DNA of 64,000 nt from contig NZ_JACBJG010000005.1 in NCBI RefSeq assembly GCF_015910535.1, forward strand, positions 248,001 through 312,000. Direction: 5' to 3'. This document shows positions 56,234-64,000 of the stretch, piece by piece. This DNA is from Saccharomonospora sp. NB11 (GTDB taxonomy: Bacteria > Actinomycetota > Actinomycetes > Mycobacteriales > Pseudonocardiaceae). The notes below the pieces were generated by a model. That model was not told where the DNA came from and searched no databases. It saw nothing but the letters and a program-made list of their open reading frames with translations. Within the stretch, counting starts at the first letter, position 1. Every line of letters begins with the position of its first letter. The translations under genes were made by a program, and so were the position numbers.

Positions 56234-57637
56234 TCAGACTCGCCCGAGCCGGGTCAACAGCACCGCGGCCGGAACGGCGTGGGCCCCCGCGGCACACACC
56301 GACGTCACGACGGCCTGGTCCGACGTGGCGACCACCAGCGGACGACCGGCGGGCTCCGACCGCACGATCGTGCGGATCACGTCGTCGGCCAGCACGCCCG
56401 GGTCGGAGAACAACACCCGCACCGTGCGCGGGCCCGCCGACGCGACCGTGGTGACGTCGGCACCGTCGAACACCACGGTGATCTCGGCTCCGGTCCGGGC
56501 CTTCAGCGCGCCCAACTGCCGCACCAGTCGCTGCCGTTGCTCGGCGAGGGAGAGGTCGGGATAGCCGGTCTTCGTGACGTTGTAGCCGTCGACGATCAGG
56601 TGCACGCTCGGCAGCGACAGCAGCGTGTCGAGCGTCCTCGGCTCCGAGACCCGACCGCCCCGCCGTCCCGGGTTGGCACCGCGCACGGTGTCCGCGGGAC
56701 GGCGCGGGCTGCCGCCCACCGCCAGCTCACGACGCAACCCGTCCACTGCGCCGCTCAGCGTGTCCAACAGCATCGACAACCGCACCTCGTCGGCGTCGCG
56801 CGCCTCCCGCGCGGACTGGCGGGCTGCCTCCGCCTCCGCCATCGCCCGCTCGGCCCGAGCCCGTTCGGCTGCCGCCTTCTGCCGCTCCCGCTCGTACCGG
56901 GCGGTGATCGCCTCCACGTCGGCGTCCCGCTCCGCCTCGATGCGCTCACGCGCGGCCACGGCCTCTGCCGCCTCGTCCTTCGCTCGCCGCACCGTCACAC
57001 CCTGCTCCCGCAGGCGTCCTCGGAGCTTGACGACCTCGTCCTCCCGTTCGGCGCGGGCGCGCTCCACCTCCTGGCGTGCCTGCTCCAGCTCGGCCCGCAG
57101 CCGCTCGACCTCCGACTCCAGCCGGCGCACCCGCGCCAGCGCGGCGTCCCGCTCGGCACGCAGCGTGGACTCCTCGGTGTGCCGCGCCACCAACCGCACC
57201 CGGGAGGAGGCACTCGACTCGTTGAGCAGCACGGCGGCAGCGGCCGCGGCGACGGGGTCGGCGACGTTCGGGTCGAGGGCGTCGACCCGGTGCTCACGCA
57301 ACCACTCCAACACCGCGGTGCGGAACCGGGTCGAGTCGCGCAGCGCGGCCAACAGGGCCGAACCGCCGAGCCTCGCGCGCTTGGCCGGGGCGAACCGCGC
57401 CACCGGTCGCAGTTGTCGGGGCACGTCGTCAGCGGGCAACCGGCCCAGGGCGGCGGCGGCCAACTCCGCGACCCGGTCCCGGATCGGCTCGGGCAGCCCG
57501 AGCCAGTCGACGGGTTCGGTCACCGTCCGGTCCTCCTCCGCATCGGTGTGCCGGAGCTCGGTCGCACCGTCCGCCACGGGCGTCTCACCCGAAGGTGTCT
57601 CCCCGGGGTGCTCGGGATGCGCGGACGACGACAGCAT
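56234..57637 (-). CDS. NYN (PIN-like) domain protein with a long coiled coil
   Basis: The 467-residue protein begins with an acidic tail and a helical region (about 45-130). It continues with a long Arg/Glu/Ala coiled coil (about 155-290; LESEVERLRAELEQARQEVE), then ends in a NYN/YacP-like domain (about 340-467) with VHLIVDGYNVTKTGYPDL, ITVVFDGADVT, VLFSDPGVLADDVI and VVATSDQAVV. The conserved acidic residues (DGYN, FDGAD, DDVI, TSD) form a PIN-type nuclease site, so RNA cleavage is plausible. Such proteins are common in actinobacteria; the substrate is not known. It is divergent from the DnaQ/GIY-YIG gene. Confidence 0.82.
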   Translation of the reverse strand: MLSSSAHPEHPGETPSGETPVADGATELRHTDAEEDRTVTEPVDWLGLPEPIRDRVAELAAAALGRLPADDVPRQLRPVARFAPAKRARLGGSALLAALRDSTRFRTAVLEWLREHRVDALDPNVADPVAAAAAAVLLNESSASSRVRLVARHTEESTLRAERDAALARVRRLESEVERLRAELEQARQEVERARAEREDEVVKLRGRLREQGVTVRRAKDEAAEAVAARERIEAERDADVEAITARYERERQKAAAERARAERAMAEAEAARQSAREARDADEVRLSMLLDTLSGAVDGLRRELAVGGSPRRPADTVRGANPGRRGGRVSEPRTLDTLLSLPSVHLIVDGYNVTKTGYPDLSLAEQRQRLVRQLGALKARTGAEITVVFDGADVTTVASAGPRTVRVLFSDPGVLADDVIRTIVRSEPAGRPLVVATSDQAVVTSVCAAGAHAVPAAVLLTRLGRV

Positions 57638-57740
57638 CGGTCCAGCTTAGATTCTCGCCGTCGCCGACCGCGCCTCCGATCCGATGTCGCCGTCGATCAC
57701 ACACGCGCCACACCCGATCGAAGACTGTCGGTGTCACTGC

Positions 57741-57747
57741 CTAGGGT
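57741..57747 (+). promoter_or_regulatory. -10 element of a near-leaderless promoter
   Basis: CTAGGGT contains TAGGGT (57742-57747), a good actinobacterial -10 hexamer. It ends eight bases before the ATG at 57756, and no Shine-Dalgarno sequence precedes that ATG, so the mRNA is probably leaderless. No clear -35 element is visible. Confidence 0.4.
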
Positions 57748-57755
57748 GTCCGCTC

Positions 57756-59450
57756 ATGCAGCTTGCGTTCGACGAGCTGGGCACTCCCCTGCGCGACGTG
57801 ACCTTCGTGATCGTGGATCTCGAAACCACCGGTGGCGCGCCCGACGGCGGCAACATCACGGAGATCGGTGCCGTGAAGGTCCGTGGCGGCGAGGTGCTCG
57901 GCGAGTTCGCGACGCTCGTCGACCCGGGAGCTCCCATTCCTCCCCAGGTGGTGGCCCTCACCGGGATCACCACGGCGATGGTCCGGTCCGCGCCCCGCAT
58001 CGAACGGGTGCTGCCCGCCTTCCTGGAGTTCGCCGAGGGAGCGGTGCTCGTGGCCCACAACGCCGGGTTCGACACCTCGTTCCTCAAGGCCGCGTGCCGC
58101 GAACACGGCTACGACTGGCCGAGGCCGGTGGTGCTCTGCACCCTCAAACTCTCCCGGCGGGTGCTGCGGCACGAGGTGCGAAGCCACCGACTGTCCGCCC
58201 TGGCCGCCCTGTTCGGCTCGGCCACCACACCGACCCACCGAGCGCTGGACGACGCCAGGGCCACGGTCGACGTCCTGCACGGCCTGCTCGAACGCGTCGG
58301 CTCGCTCGGCGTGCAGTCCCTGGAGGAACTACTCGACTACCTGCCCGACGTCACACCGACCCAACGACGCAAACGCGAGCTCGCGAAGGACCTCCCCGAA
58401 CGCCCCGGCGTGTACCTGTTCCGAGGACCGTCGGACGAGGTGCTCTACGTGGGCACCGCGAGCAACCTGCGCCGCCGGGTGAGGCAGTACTTCACGTCCT
58501 CCGAGAGCCGAGGGCGGATCAAGGAGATGGTGACGCTCGCCGAGCGGGTCGACACCGTGGAGTGTGCCCACGCGCTGGAGGCGTCCGTGCGGGAACTGCG
58601 CCTGTTGGCCGCGCACCGCCCGGCCTACAACCGCCGGTCGAAGAACCCCGGCAAGGCCTGGTGGGTCGCACTCACCGACGAGCCCTTCCCCCGCCTGTCC
58701 GTGGTGCGCCGACCCCGCGACGGCGCGCTCGGGCCGTTCAGTTCCCACCCTCGTGCCCGGACGGCCGCCGAGACCCTCGCCGACATCGCCTCCCTGCGGA
58801 CCTGCACGATGCGCATCCCGGCGTCGGGCGCCTCGGGCAGCCCCTGCATGCTCGCGGAGCTGGGCCGCTGCGGTGCGCCCTGCACGGGAGCCCAGACGGT
58901 GGAGCAGTACCGCCCCGCCGTCCGCGCGGTGTCGGATCTCGTGGAGGGCGTGGACGCCGGACTGCTGCACCGGGCGCGCGACCGGCTCGACGAACTCTCG
59001 GCGGCCCACCGCTTCGAACGCGCCGCCCGCCACCGCGACGACCTCGCGGCCCTGCTCCGCGCCGTCGACAGGCGACATCGGCTCACCGCGCTGGCGTCCG
59101 TGGCGGAGCTGGTCGCCGCCGCACCCGACGGCTCGGGAGGTTGGGAGTTCGCCGTCGTGCGGTACGGCAGGCTGGCCTCGGCCGGGCTCGCCCGCCGAGG
59201 CGTGCCCCCGATGCCGGTGGTCGACGCCCTCGTCGTCTCGGCCGAGACCGTCCTCCCCGGCCCGGGTCCACTGCGAGGAGCCAATCCGGAGGAGACCGCG
59301 CTGCTGTGGCGCTGGCTGACTCGGCCGGGCGTCCGATTGGTGCGCACCTCCTCACCGTGGGCAGAACCGCTCCACGGTGCCGGAGGGTGGCGGTCGTGGC
59401 TCGACGCCGTCGACACCGCCACCGCACTGGAGAACGCGGGAACACCGTGA
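57756..59450 (+). CDS. DEDD exonuclease domain fused to a GIY-YIG/UvrC-like region
   Basis: The 564-residue protein has an N-terminal DnaQ-like DEDD 3'-5' exonuclease (VIVDLETTGGAPDGGNITEI; LVAHNAGFDTSFL; HRALDDARATVDVL). From about residue 205 there is a GIY-YIG nuclease domain as in UvrC and Cho (ERPGVYLFRGPSDEVLYVGTASNLRRRVRQYF). The C-terminus resembles the UvrC middle region, including the four-Cys-like LRTC...CMLAELGRCGAPCTG. The combination is known in actinobacteria (Rv2191 type) and points to nucleotide excision or proofreading-type DNA repair. The ATG at 57756 matches the family start MQLAFDELG; an ATG 24 codons upstream is in frame but reads unlike family members. Confidence 0.9.
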   Translation: MQLAFDELGTPLRDVTFVIVDLETTGGAPDGGNITEIGAVKVRGGEVLGEFATLVDPGAPIPPQVVALTGITTAMVRSAPRIERVLPAFLEFAEGAVLVAHNAGFDTSFLKAACREHGYDWPRPVVLCTLKLSRRVLRHEVRSHRLSALAALFGSATTPTHRALDDARATVDVLHGLLERVGSLGVQSLEELLDYLPDVTPTQRRKRELAKDLPERPGVYLFRGPSDEVLYVGTASNLRRRVRQYFTSSESRGRIKEMVTLAERVDTVECAHALEASVRELRLLAAHRPAYNRRSKNPGKAWWVALTDEPFPRLSVVRRPRDGALGPFSSHPRARTAAETLADIASLRTCTMRIPASGASGSPCMLAELGRCGAPCTGAQTVEQYRPAVRAVSDLVEGVDAGLLHRARDRLDELSAAHRFERAARHRDDLAALLRAVDRRHRLTALASVAELVAAAPDGSGGWEFAVVRYGRLASAGLARRGVPPMPVVDALVVSAETVLPGPGPLRGANPEETALLWRWLTRPGVRLVRTSSPWAEPLHGAGGWRSWLDAVDTATALENAGTP

Positions 59451-59531
59451 GCCCCGCGCGGCGCGTCCCCGTACGCTCGAAGGCCACGAAGCAGTCCGAC
59501 CAGCGAGTCGTCAGACCACAAGGAGGCCGTG

Positions 59532-59816
59532 TTGGTTACCGCGATCGTGCTCATCAACGCCGCGACGGACAGCATCCCGGAGACCGCGCAGGCGATCGCG
59601 GACATCGACGGGGTGTCCGAGGTGTACTCGTGTGCCGGTGACGTCGACCTCGTCGCCGTCCTCCGGGTCGCCAACCACGAACAGTTGGCCGAGGTCATCC
59701 CCGCCCGCATCGGCAAGGTGCCGGGTGTGCTCGACACCGTCACCCACATCGCGTTCCGGTCGTACTCCCGCGCCGACACCGACACCGCGTTCGACATCGG
59801 CCTCGACGACGACTGA
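59532..59816 (+). CDS. Stand-alone Lrp/AsnC ligand-binding (RAM) domain protein
   Basis: The 94-residue protein consists only of a RAM domain: VTAIVLINAATDSIPETAQA, VSEVYSCAGDVDLVAVLRVA and VPGVLDTVTHIAFRSYS. It lacks the N-terminal HTH of Lrp/AsnC, so it cannot bind DNA alone; such proteins bind amino acids and may modulate Lrp partners. AAGGAGG (59520-59526) favours the TTG at 59532, with a five-base spacer; a GTG three bases earlier is possible. In M. tuberculosis the trpD gene occupies this place next to the qcr genes. Confidence 0.82.
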   Translation: MVTAIVLINAATDSIPETAQAIADIDGVSEVYSCAGDVDLVAVLRVANHEQLAEVIPARIGKVPGVLDTVTHIAFRSYSRADTDTAFDIGLDDD

Positions 59817-59883
59817 CACCGCCTGACACCGACTACGCCGTCCGGGCGGAGTCAAGCGGAGTCGGCTCTCACCCGCGGCACGC

Positions 59884-59930
59884 ACGACGAAGGCCCCCAC
59901 CACCGAGGTCGGTGGTGGGGGCCTCGTCGT
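59884..59930. terminator. Bidirectional terminator between the RAM gene and qcrB
   Basis: AGGCCCCCACCACCGA pairs perfectly with TCGGTGGTGGGGGCCT around a two-base loop (GG), and ACGACGA/TCGTCGT extends the stem across one bulged base. The two flanking genes converge on it. Confidence 0.8.
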
Positions 59931-59952
59931 CTCGAGAACGGCTGGCTTCCGC

Positions 59953-61614
59953 CTACTTGGTGCCGGAGGAACCCGTCTGCTCCGGCTGCGGCGCTTCCAG
60001 CTCGCCGTCGGCGTGGTCGCCCTGCTGGGCCCGCGCCCGCTCCAGCGCAGCGGTCTCCTCCGCCGGGTCCGGCGACCACATCGAACCGGCCACCGGCTTG
60101 CCCGCGCTGCCGAGCTGGTTCATCTTCTTCGGCACCGTGGCGCCCTGGTACTCCAGCGGGACCGGGTGGCCGTGCTCGTCCACCGGGCCGAGCGGCTGGT
60201 GCACCTCGATGAACTCACCGTGCGGGAGCCGCTTGATGATGCCGGTCTCGACACCGTGCTCCAGCACCTCACGGTCGGAGCGCTGCAAGCCGAGGCAGAT
60301 CCGGTACGTGATGTAGTACGCCAACGGCGGCAGCACCAGGAGACCGATCCGGCCCGCCCACGTCATCGCGTTCAGCGAGATGTCGTACTTGAACGCGATG
60401 ATGTCGTTGAAGCCGGAGATCTCCAGCACCATGAAGAACGTCAACGCCATCACACCGAGACTGGTGCGTACCGGTGCGTCACGCGGACGCTGCAAGAGGT
60501 TGTGGTGCGCGGTGTCCTTCGACAGCTTCCGTTCGATGAACGGGTAGCCGATGAGCATCGTGAACAGGATGCCCATACCGATCGCACCGGCGAAGAACAC
60601 CGGGGGAACGGTGTAGTTGCCCAGGTACAGCTCCCAGGCCGGGTAGATACGAAGGATGCCGTCGGCCCACGCCATGTACCAGTCGGGCTGCGACCCCGCC
60701 GACACCTGCGACGGGTTGTACGGCCCGATGTGCCAGACCGAGTTGATCTGGAACAGACCCGACATCAGGGCGATGAAGCCGGTCACCAGGGCGAAGAACG
60801 TCCCGGCCTTCAGGGCGAACACCGGCATGATGCGGACGCCGACGACGTTGGTCTCCTTGCGACGCGCACCCGGGAACTGGGTGTGCTTCTGGTACCAGAC
60901 CAGCGCGAGGTGCGCCGCCACCAGCGCGAGCATGATGCCCGGAATGATCAGAATGTGCAGCGCGTACATACGCGGCACGATCATCGTCCCGGGGAACTCG
61001 CCACCGAAGAGCGCCCAGTGCAGCCACGTGCCGACCACCGGCACCGAGAGCACGATGCCGGACAGCGTCGCGCGGATACCCGTACCGGAGAGCAGGTCGT
61101 CCGGGAGCGAGTAGCCGAAGAAGCCCTCGAACATGCCCAGGATCAGCAGCAGCGCGCCGATGACCCAGTTGGCCTCACGCGGCCTGCGGAACGCTCCGGT
61201 GAAGAAGATCCGGAACATGTGCACGAACATGGACGCGACGAAGATCAGCGCCGCCCAGTGGTGCACCTGGCGGATGAAGAGTCCGCCGCGGACCTCGAAC
61301 GAGATCTGCAGCGTCGACTCGAACGCCCGCGACATCTCGACGCCCTGCAGGTTCGTGTACGGGCCGTCGTAGACGACTTCCGCCATCGAGGGGTCGAAGA
61401 ACAGCGTCAGGTAGATCCCCGAGAGGATCAGGATGATGAAGCTGTAAAGGGCCACCTCGCCCAGCAGGAACGACCAGTGGGTCGGGAACACCTTGTTCAG
61501 CTGGTGCCGAATCCCCTTGGCCATCACGTACCGCTGGTCGGCATTGTTCGCCGCCGCAGCGGCCTGCTTCGCCAGCAAGCCGGAGCCCTTCGTCGGCGTG
61601 GTGAGTGAGCTCAT
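59953..61614 (-). CDS. qcrB: Cytochrome bc1 complex cytochrome b subunit
   Basis: The 553-residue membrane protein binds the two b hemes (His pairs in [19 protein letters not shown] and [20 protein letters not shown]) and carries the conserved Qo-site [10 protein letters not shown] and FIER-type motif. The long C-terminal extension (residues about 430-553) is typical of actinobacterial QcrB. Together with QcrA, QcrC and the aa3 oxidase it forms a supercomplex that passes electrons from menaquinol to O2. The ATG overlaps the qcrA stop. Confidence 0.95.
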   Translation of the reverse strand: MSSLTTPTKGSGLLAKQAAAAANNADQRYVMAKGIRHQLNKVFPTHWSFLLGEVALYSFIILILSGIYLTLFFDPSMAEVVYDGPYTNLQGVEMSRAFESTLQISFEVRGGLFIRQVHHWAALIFVASMFVHMFRIFFTGAFRRPREANWVIGALLLILGMFEGFFGYSLPDDLLSGTGIRATLSGIVLSVPVVGTWLHWALFGGEFPGTMIVPRMYALHILIIPGIMLALVAAHLALVWYQKHTQFPGARRKETNVVGVRIMPVFALKAGTFFALVTGFIALMSGLFQINSVWHIGPYNPSQVSAGSQPDWYMAWADGILRIYPAWELYLGNYTVPPVFFAGAIGMGILFTMLIGYPFIERKLSKDTAHHNLLQRPRDAPVRTSLGVMALTFFMVLEISGFNDIIAFKYDISLNAMTWAGRIGLLVLPPLAYYITYRICLGLQRSDREVLEHGVETGIIKRLPHGEFIEVHQPLGPVDEHGHPVPLEYQGATVPKKMNQLGSAGKPVAGSMWSPDPAEETAALERARAQQGDHADGELEAPQPEQTGSSGTK

Positions 61615-62759
61615 GACTTGCGCTCCCAGAAACCCGGTCCGATCGGCTCGATGAAGTCGTGCCGAGCAATGAAGTAGCCGTCCTCGTGCACCGTGATGGG
61701 CAGCTGCGGCAGCGCGCGAGTCGCCGGGCCGAACACGGGCTTGGCGTACTGCAGCATGTCGAACTGCGACTGGTGGCACGGGCACAGCAGCCGGTTGGTC
61801 TGCTGCTCGTACAACGACGCCGGGCAACCCACGTGCGTACAGATCTTCGAGTACGCGTAGTAGGTGCCGTAGTTGAAGTCTTCCTGCCCCTTGCGCTTGA
61901 CGACCCGCTCGGCGTCCTCGGTGCGGAGCCGGATCAGCATCACGGGGTTGTCGGAGCGCTTGAGCGCCACCGACAGCGCGTGCGAGTCGCCCCGCTCGGA
62001 CTCACGGAACGGGAACACCGTCTCCATGCCGCCCGCGTCCAGGTCCTCCGGTCGCACGAGCGAGATCTCGTGCGGGTCGCCGGTGTTGCGACGCAGGTAG
62101 ACGATCTCGCCCGGGTACTGCGGCATCCATCCGGTGTGGGCCAGCGAGTCGGGGCTGTTCGGGTTCTCCCACGGGTTCTTGATGAAACCCGCGACCGGCA
62201 GCGCCACGGTGCCCAGACCGAGCACACCGGCGCCGAGCCCGGCGGTCCGCTTGATCATGGACCGGCGACCGATCGTGCTGCGCTCGCCCGCGTCAGCGAG
62301 CTGCGCGACCAGCGTCTGCCGGTCGATCTCGGCCGAGCCCTTGCCCATGTTGTCGGTGCGCTCCTGCACGGCGAGCTCGTTCGGGATGAACCGCTTCGTG
62401 TAGAGCAGGATGCCGATCGACAACGCGAGCACCGACACACCGAGCGAGATGCCCAGCACCGGCGTGTACAGGCTGTACCAGAAGTGACCGCTCTCGTCGT
62501 CCGCCGGAACGTACTCCGACGGCCACCAGATCAACGCGCCGATGAAGCCGAGACCCGCCAGCGTGGCGATGAGGAACCACAACGCCACCACTCGCTGGGC
62601 CCGGCGCTCGGCCTTGGTGCCCTTGACCGGCCAGGGGTCGGGGTAGTTGACGATCTCGACCCCGTCCAGCTTCGCACCGAGCCGGACGAGTTCGTCACGG
62701 CTCATACCCGCGAGCTCCTCGTCGCTCGGCCGCTGCTCCGGCCCGTTACCGCTACTCAT
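61611..62759 (-). CDS. qcrA: Cytochrome bc1 complex Rieske iron-sulfur subunit
   Basis: The 382-residue protein has the actinobacterial QcrA layout with three N-terminal membrane segments ([40 protein letters not shown]; the third, after [10 protein letters not shown], near [18 protein letters not shown]) and a C-terminal Rieske domain. The cluster ligands are in [13 protein letters not shown] and [12 protein letters not shown] (Cys/His pairs). The region around RRSMIKRT resembles a Tat-type signal for membrane insertion of the folded domain. ATG start; 104 bases lie between it and qcrC. Confidence 0.94.
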   Translation of the reverse strand: MSSGNGPEQRPSDEELAGMSRDELVRLGAKLDGVEIVNYPDPWPVKGTKAERRAQRVVALWFLIATLAGLGFIGALIWWPSEYVPADDESGHFWYSLYTPVLGISLGVSVLALSIGILLYTKRFIPNELAVQERTDNMGKGSAEIDRQTLVAQLADAGERSTIGRRSMIKRTAGLGAGVLGLGTVALPVAGFIKNPWENPNSPDSLAHTGWMPQYPGEIVYLRRNTGDPHEISLVRPEDLDAGGMETVFPFRESERGDSHALSVALKRSDNPVMLIRLRTEDAERVVKRKGQEDFNYGTYYAYSKICTHVGCPASLYEQQTNRLLCPCHQSQFDMLQYAKPVFGPATRALPQLPITVHEDGYFIARHDFIEPIGPGFWERKS

Positions 62760-62863
62760 GCTGTCTGAACCTGCCTCGCTGTGCTCCGCGTGCAGGGCGT
62801 AAGCCCCTCACCCTTGGCCTTCCCGGCTGAACGCCGCCGTGGCTCGACTGGCGTGTGCATGCC

Positions 62864-63688
62864 TTACGCCCTCGATCCGATCCACAGAGTCGCGCCGATC
62901 AGCGCACCGATGCCGACAATCCAGGCGATCACACCTTCCGACGCCGGGCCGAGGCCACCGAGCGGGTTACCGCCGGGGGCGTTGTTGGTGCCCGAGACCG
63001 ACTTCAGGTAGGCGATGATGTCCTGCTTCTCCTCGGGGGAGAGCTGACGGTCGGAGAACTTCGGCATGTTCTGCGGCCCGGTCAACATCGCGGTGTAGAT
63101 CTCTTCCTCGGTGGCGGGTTCGAGCGGCGGCGCGTACTTGCCCGCCGACAGGGCGCCACCCTGCCCGGTGAAGTTGTGGCACGACGCGCAGTTCAGGCGG
63201 AACAGCTCCGCGCCACGCGCGGGGTTCTCGCCACGCAGCTCCGCGCCCTTCTCGGCGGGACGCTGCGGCCCACCGCCGTTGGCCTGGATGTAGGCGCCGA
63301 CCGCGTCGATCTCCTCGGGGGAGAGCCTCGGCGGCTTGCGCGACGCCTGAGCCTCCTGCCGGACCATCGGCATACGACCGCTCGCGGTCTGGAAGTACAC
63401 CGACGCCTCGCCGACACCGATGAGGCTCGGGCCGCGGTCCTCGACACCCTGCAGGTTCTCGCCGTGGCAGCTGATGCAGCTGTTGTTGTAGACCTCCTCA
63501 CCCTTGCGGATGAGGGCCGGGTCCTCCTGCGCCTGCGCCGTCTGCGGCTCCGGCGCGAACACCGTGTACAGACCGCCCGCGCTCAACAACGCCACGCCGA
63601 GGGCCAGCGTGCTGGCCATGCGACGACGGAATTTCGTGCGACGAGCCGATCGCCTCTCCGCGGCGACGGGCTTCTTCTTGAAGAACAT
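62864..63688 (-). CDS. qcrC: Cytochrome bc1 complex diheme cytochrome c subunit
   Basis: The 274-residue protein has an N-terminal membrane anchor/signal ([20 protein letters not shown]) and two heme c motifs, [11 protein letters not shown] and [13 protein letters not shown]-terminal membrane segment is [21 protein letters not shown]. The diheme QcrC replaces soluble cytochrome c in actinobacteria, linking the bc1 complex to the aa3 oxidase. The ATG at 63688 (MFFKKKP) was chosen; a TTG four codons earlier is possible. ctaE lies upstream on the same strand. Confidence 0.94.
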   Translation of the reverse strand: MFFKKKPVAAERRSARRTKFRRRMASTLALGVALLSAGGLYTVFAPEPQTAQAQEDPALIRKGEEVYNNSCISCHGENLQGVEDRGPSLIGVGEASVYFQTASGRMPMVRQEAQASRKPPRLSPEEIDAVGAYIQANGGGPQRPAEKGAELRGENPARGAELFRLNCASCHNFTGQGGALSAGKYAPPLEPATEEEIYTAMLTGPQNMPKFSDRQLSPEEKQDIIAYLKSVSGTNNAPGGNPLGGLGPASEGVIAWIVGIGALIGATLWIGSRA

Positions 63689-63732
63689 CTTCTGCGGCAA
63701 CCCTTGCTGTCAGTTCGGCCGAATACTCGAGA

Positions 63733-64000
63733 TCAAGGAACGATGTAGATCACCGCGAACAGGCCGATCCACACGATGTCGACGAAGTGCCAGTAGTAGG
63801 ACACCACGATCGCCGAGGTCGCCTGAGCCGGTGTGAACTTGCTCAGCTTCGTCCGCGCCAACAGCAGGACGAACGCGATCAGACCACCGATGACGTGCAG
63901 ACCGTGGAAGCCCGTCGTAATGAAGAACACCGAACCCCAGGGACCTGACGGAATGGTCACGCCCTCGCTGATGAGCATGGCGTACTCGCCCGCCTGCCCC
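63733..64000 (-). CDS. ctaE: Cytochrome c oxidase subunit III, C-terminal part (5' end outside window)
   Basis: About 88 C-terminal residues are visible. They include [23 protein letters not shown] and [21 protein letters not shown], the conserved HGLHV and WHFVDxxW elements of subunit III of aa3 oxidases. The frame stays open to the window end. The order ctaE-qcrC-qcrA-qcrB is the standard actinobacterial arrangement. Confidence 0.94.
   Translation of the reverse strand, partial: GQAGEYAMLISEGVTIPSGPWGSVFFITTGFHGLHVIGGLIAFVLLLARTKLSKFTPAQATSAIVVSYYWHFVDIVWIGLFAVIYIVP

Overview
The window is chromosomal DNA of a high-GC actinobacterium. G/C dominates third codon positions, GTG and TTG starts are frequent, and many genes are joined by 4-base ATGA/GTGA overlaps. 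A family-level guess is Pseudonocardiaceae (Saccharomonospora/Amycolatopsis-like). The reasons are the type VII secretion substrates, PimB', the qcrCAB-ctaE bcc-aa3 block, a LexA box of the mycobacterial type, and gene orders shared with Mycobacterium tuberculosis (hisD-C-B; nadA-B-C with a divergent Nudix regulator; bioB with its small auxiliary gene and DUF2567; pimB - NlpC/P60 - DnaQ/GIY-YIG - qcr). I found no tRNA, rRNA, insertion sequence, prophage or CRISPR array.

Layout. (1) Bases 1-7827 (+): a cell-surface glycan or glycosylated-metabolite cluster built around an ADP-heptose-type pathway. It holds the end of a carbamoyltransferase, a GT2-GmhB fusion, two GT9 heptosyltransferase-like genes, gmhA, hldE, an SDR and a UDP-sugar dehydrogenase. 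(2) 7964-10829: a CBS protein, a STAS anti-sigma antagonist, an alpha/alpha-toroid protein under a perfect LexA box, and an excisionase-type antitoxin followed by the stump of its PIN toxin. (3) 10871-24878 (-): a 14-kb, ten-gene operon. It begins with a Gfo/Idh/MocA oxidoreductase and a 1323-residue secreted multidomain protein (ThuA, glucose/sorbosone dehydrogenase propeller, PKD, CBM6-like, DUF1080). It continues with an Ebo-like set: inositol-phosphate synthase, UbiA-type EboC, a TIM barrel fused to EboA, TatD, EboE and a phosphodiesterase, then two more TIM barrels, one with a Tat signal. This is the most novel-looking system here.

(4) 25090-30288 (-): a GT39-type membrane glycosyltransferase, lpdA, a PlsC acyltransferase, an F420-type nitroreductase and a threonine dehydratase. 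(5) 30606-32006 (+): YbaB plus two ESX-type proteins, ended by a strong hairpin. (6) 32117-35556: SoxR, and a TetR regulator divergent from an MMPL exporter across two tandem palindromes. (7) 35553-38730 (-): hisD-hisC-hisB and an unlisted 52-codon membrane protein. (8) 38779-43917: a nitrilase-family amidase and nadA-B-C, divergent from an NrtR-like repressor across a palindrome that holds -10 elements for both directions. (9) 43934-51900: a LonN-domain protein, DUF2567, bsaP-bioB, bioD, a SulP-carbonic anhydrase fusion, bioA and a uridine-kinase-like protein. (10) 51914-64000: pimB, two NlpC/P60 proteins (one with a degenerate catalytic centre fused to a VanY peptidase), a Cys-rich small protein, a NYN-domain protein, a DEDD exonuclease-GIY-YIG protein, a stand-alone RAM-domain protein, and the cytochrome bcc complex with the edge of ctaE.

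Regions 4-10 are mostly core metabolism in conserved actinobacterial order. Regions 1-3 are the accessory part. Coordinates of starts are my choice from frame, ribosome binding site, overlap and family length; alternatives are stated where they matter.
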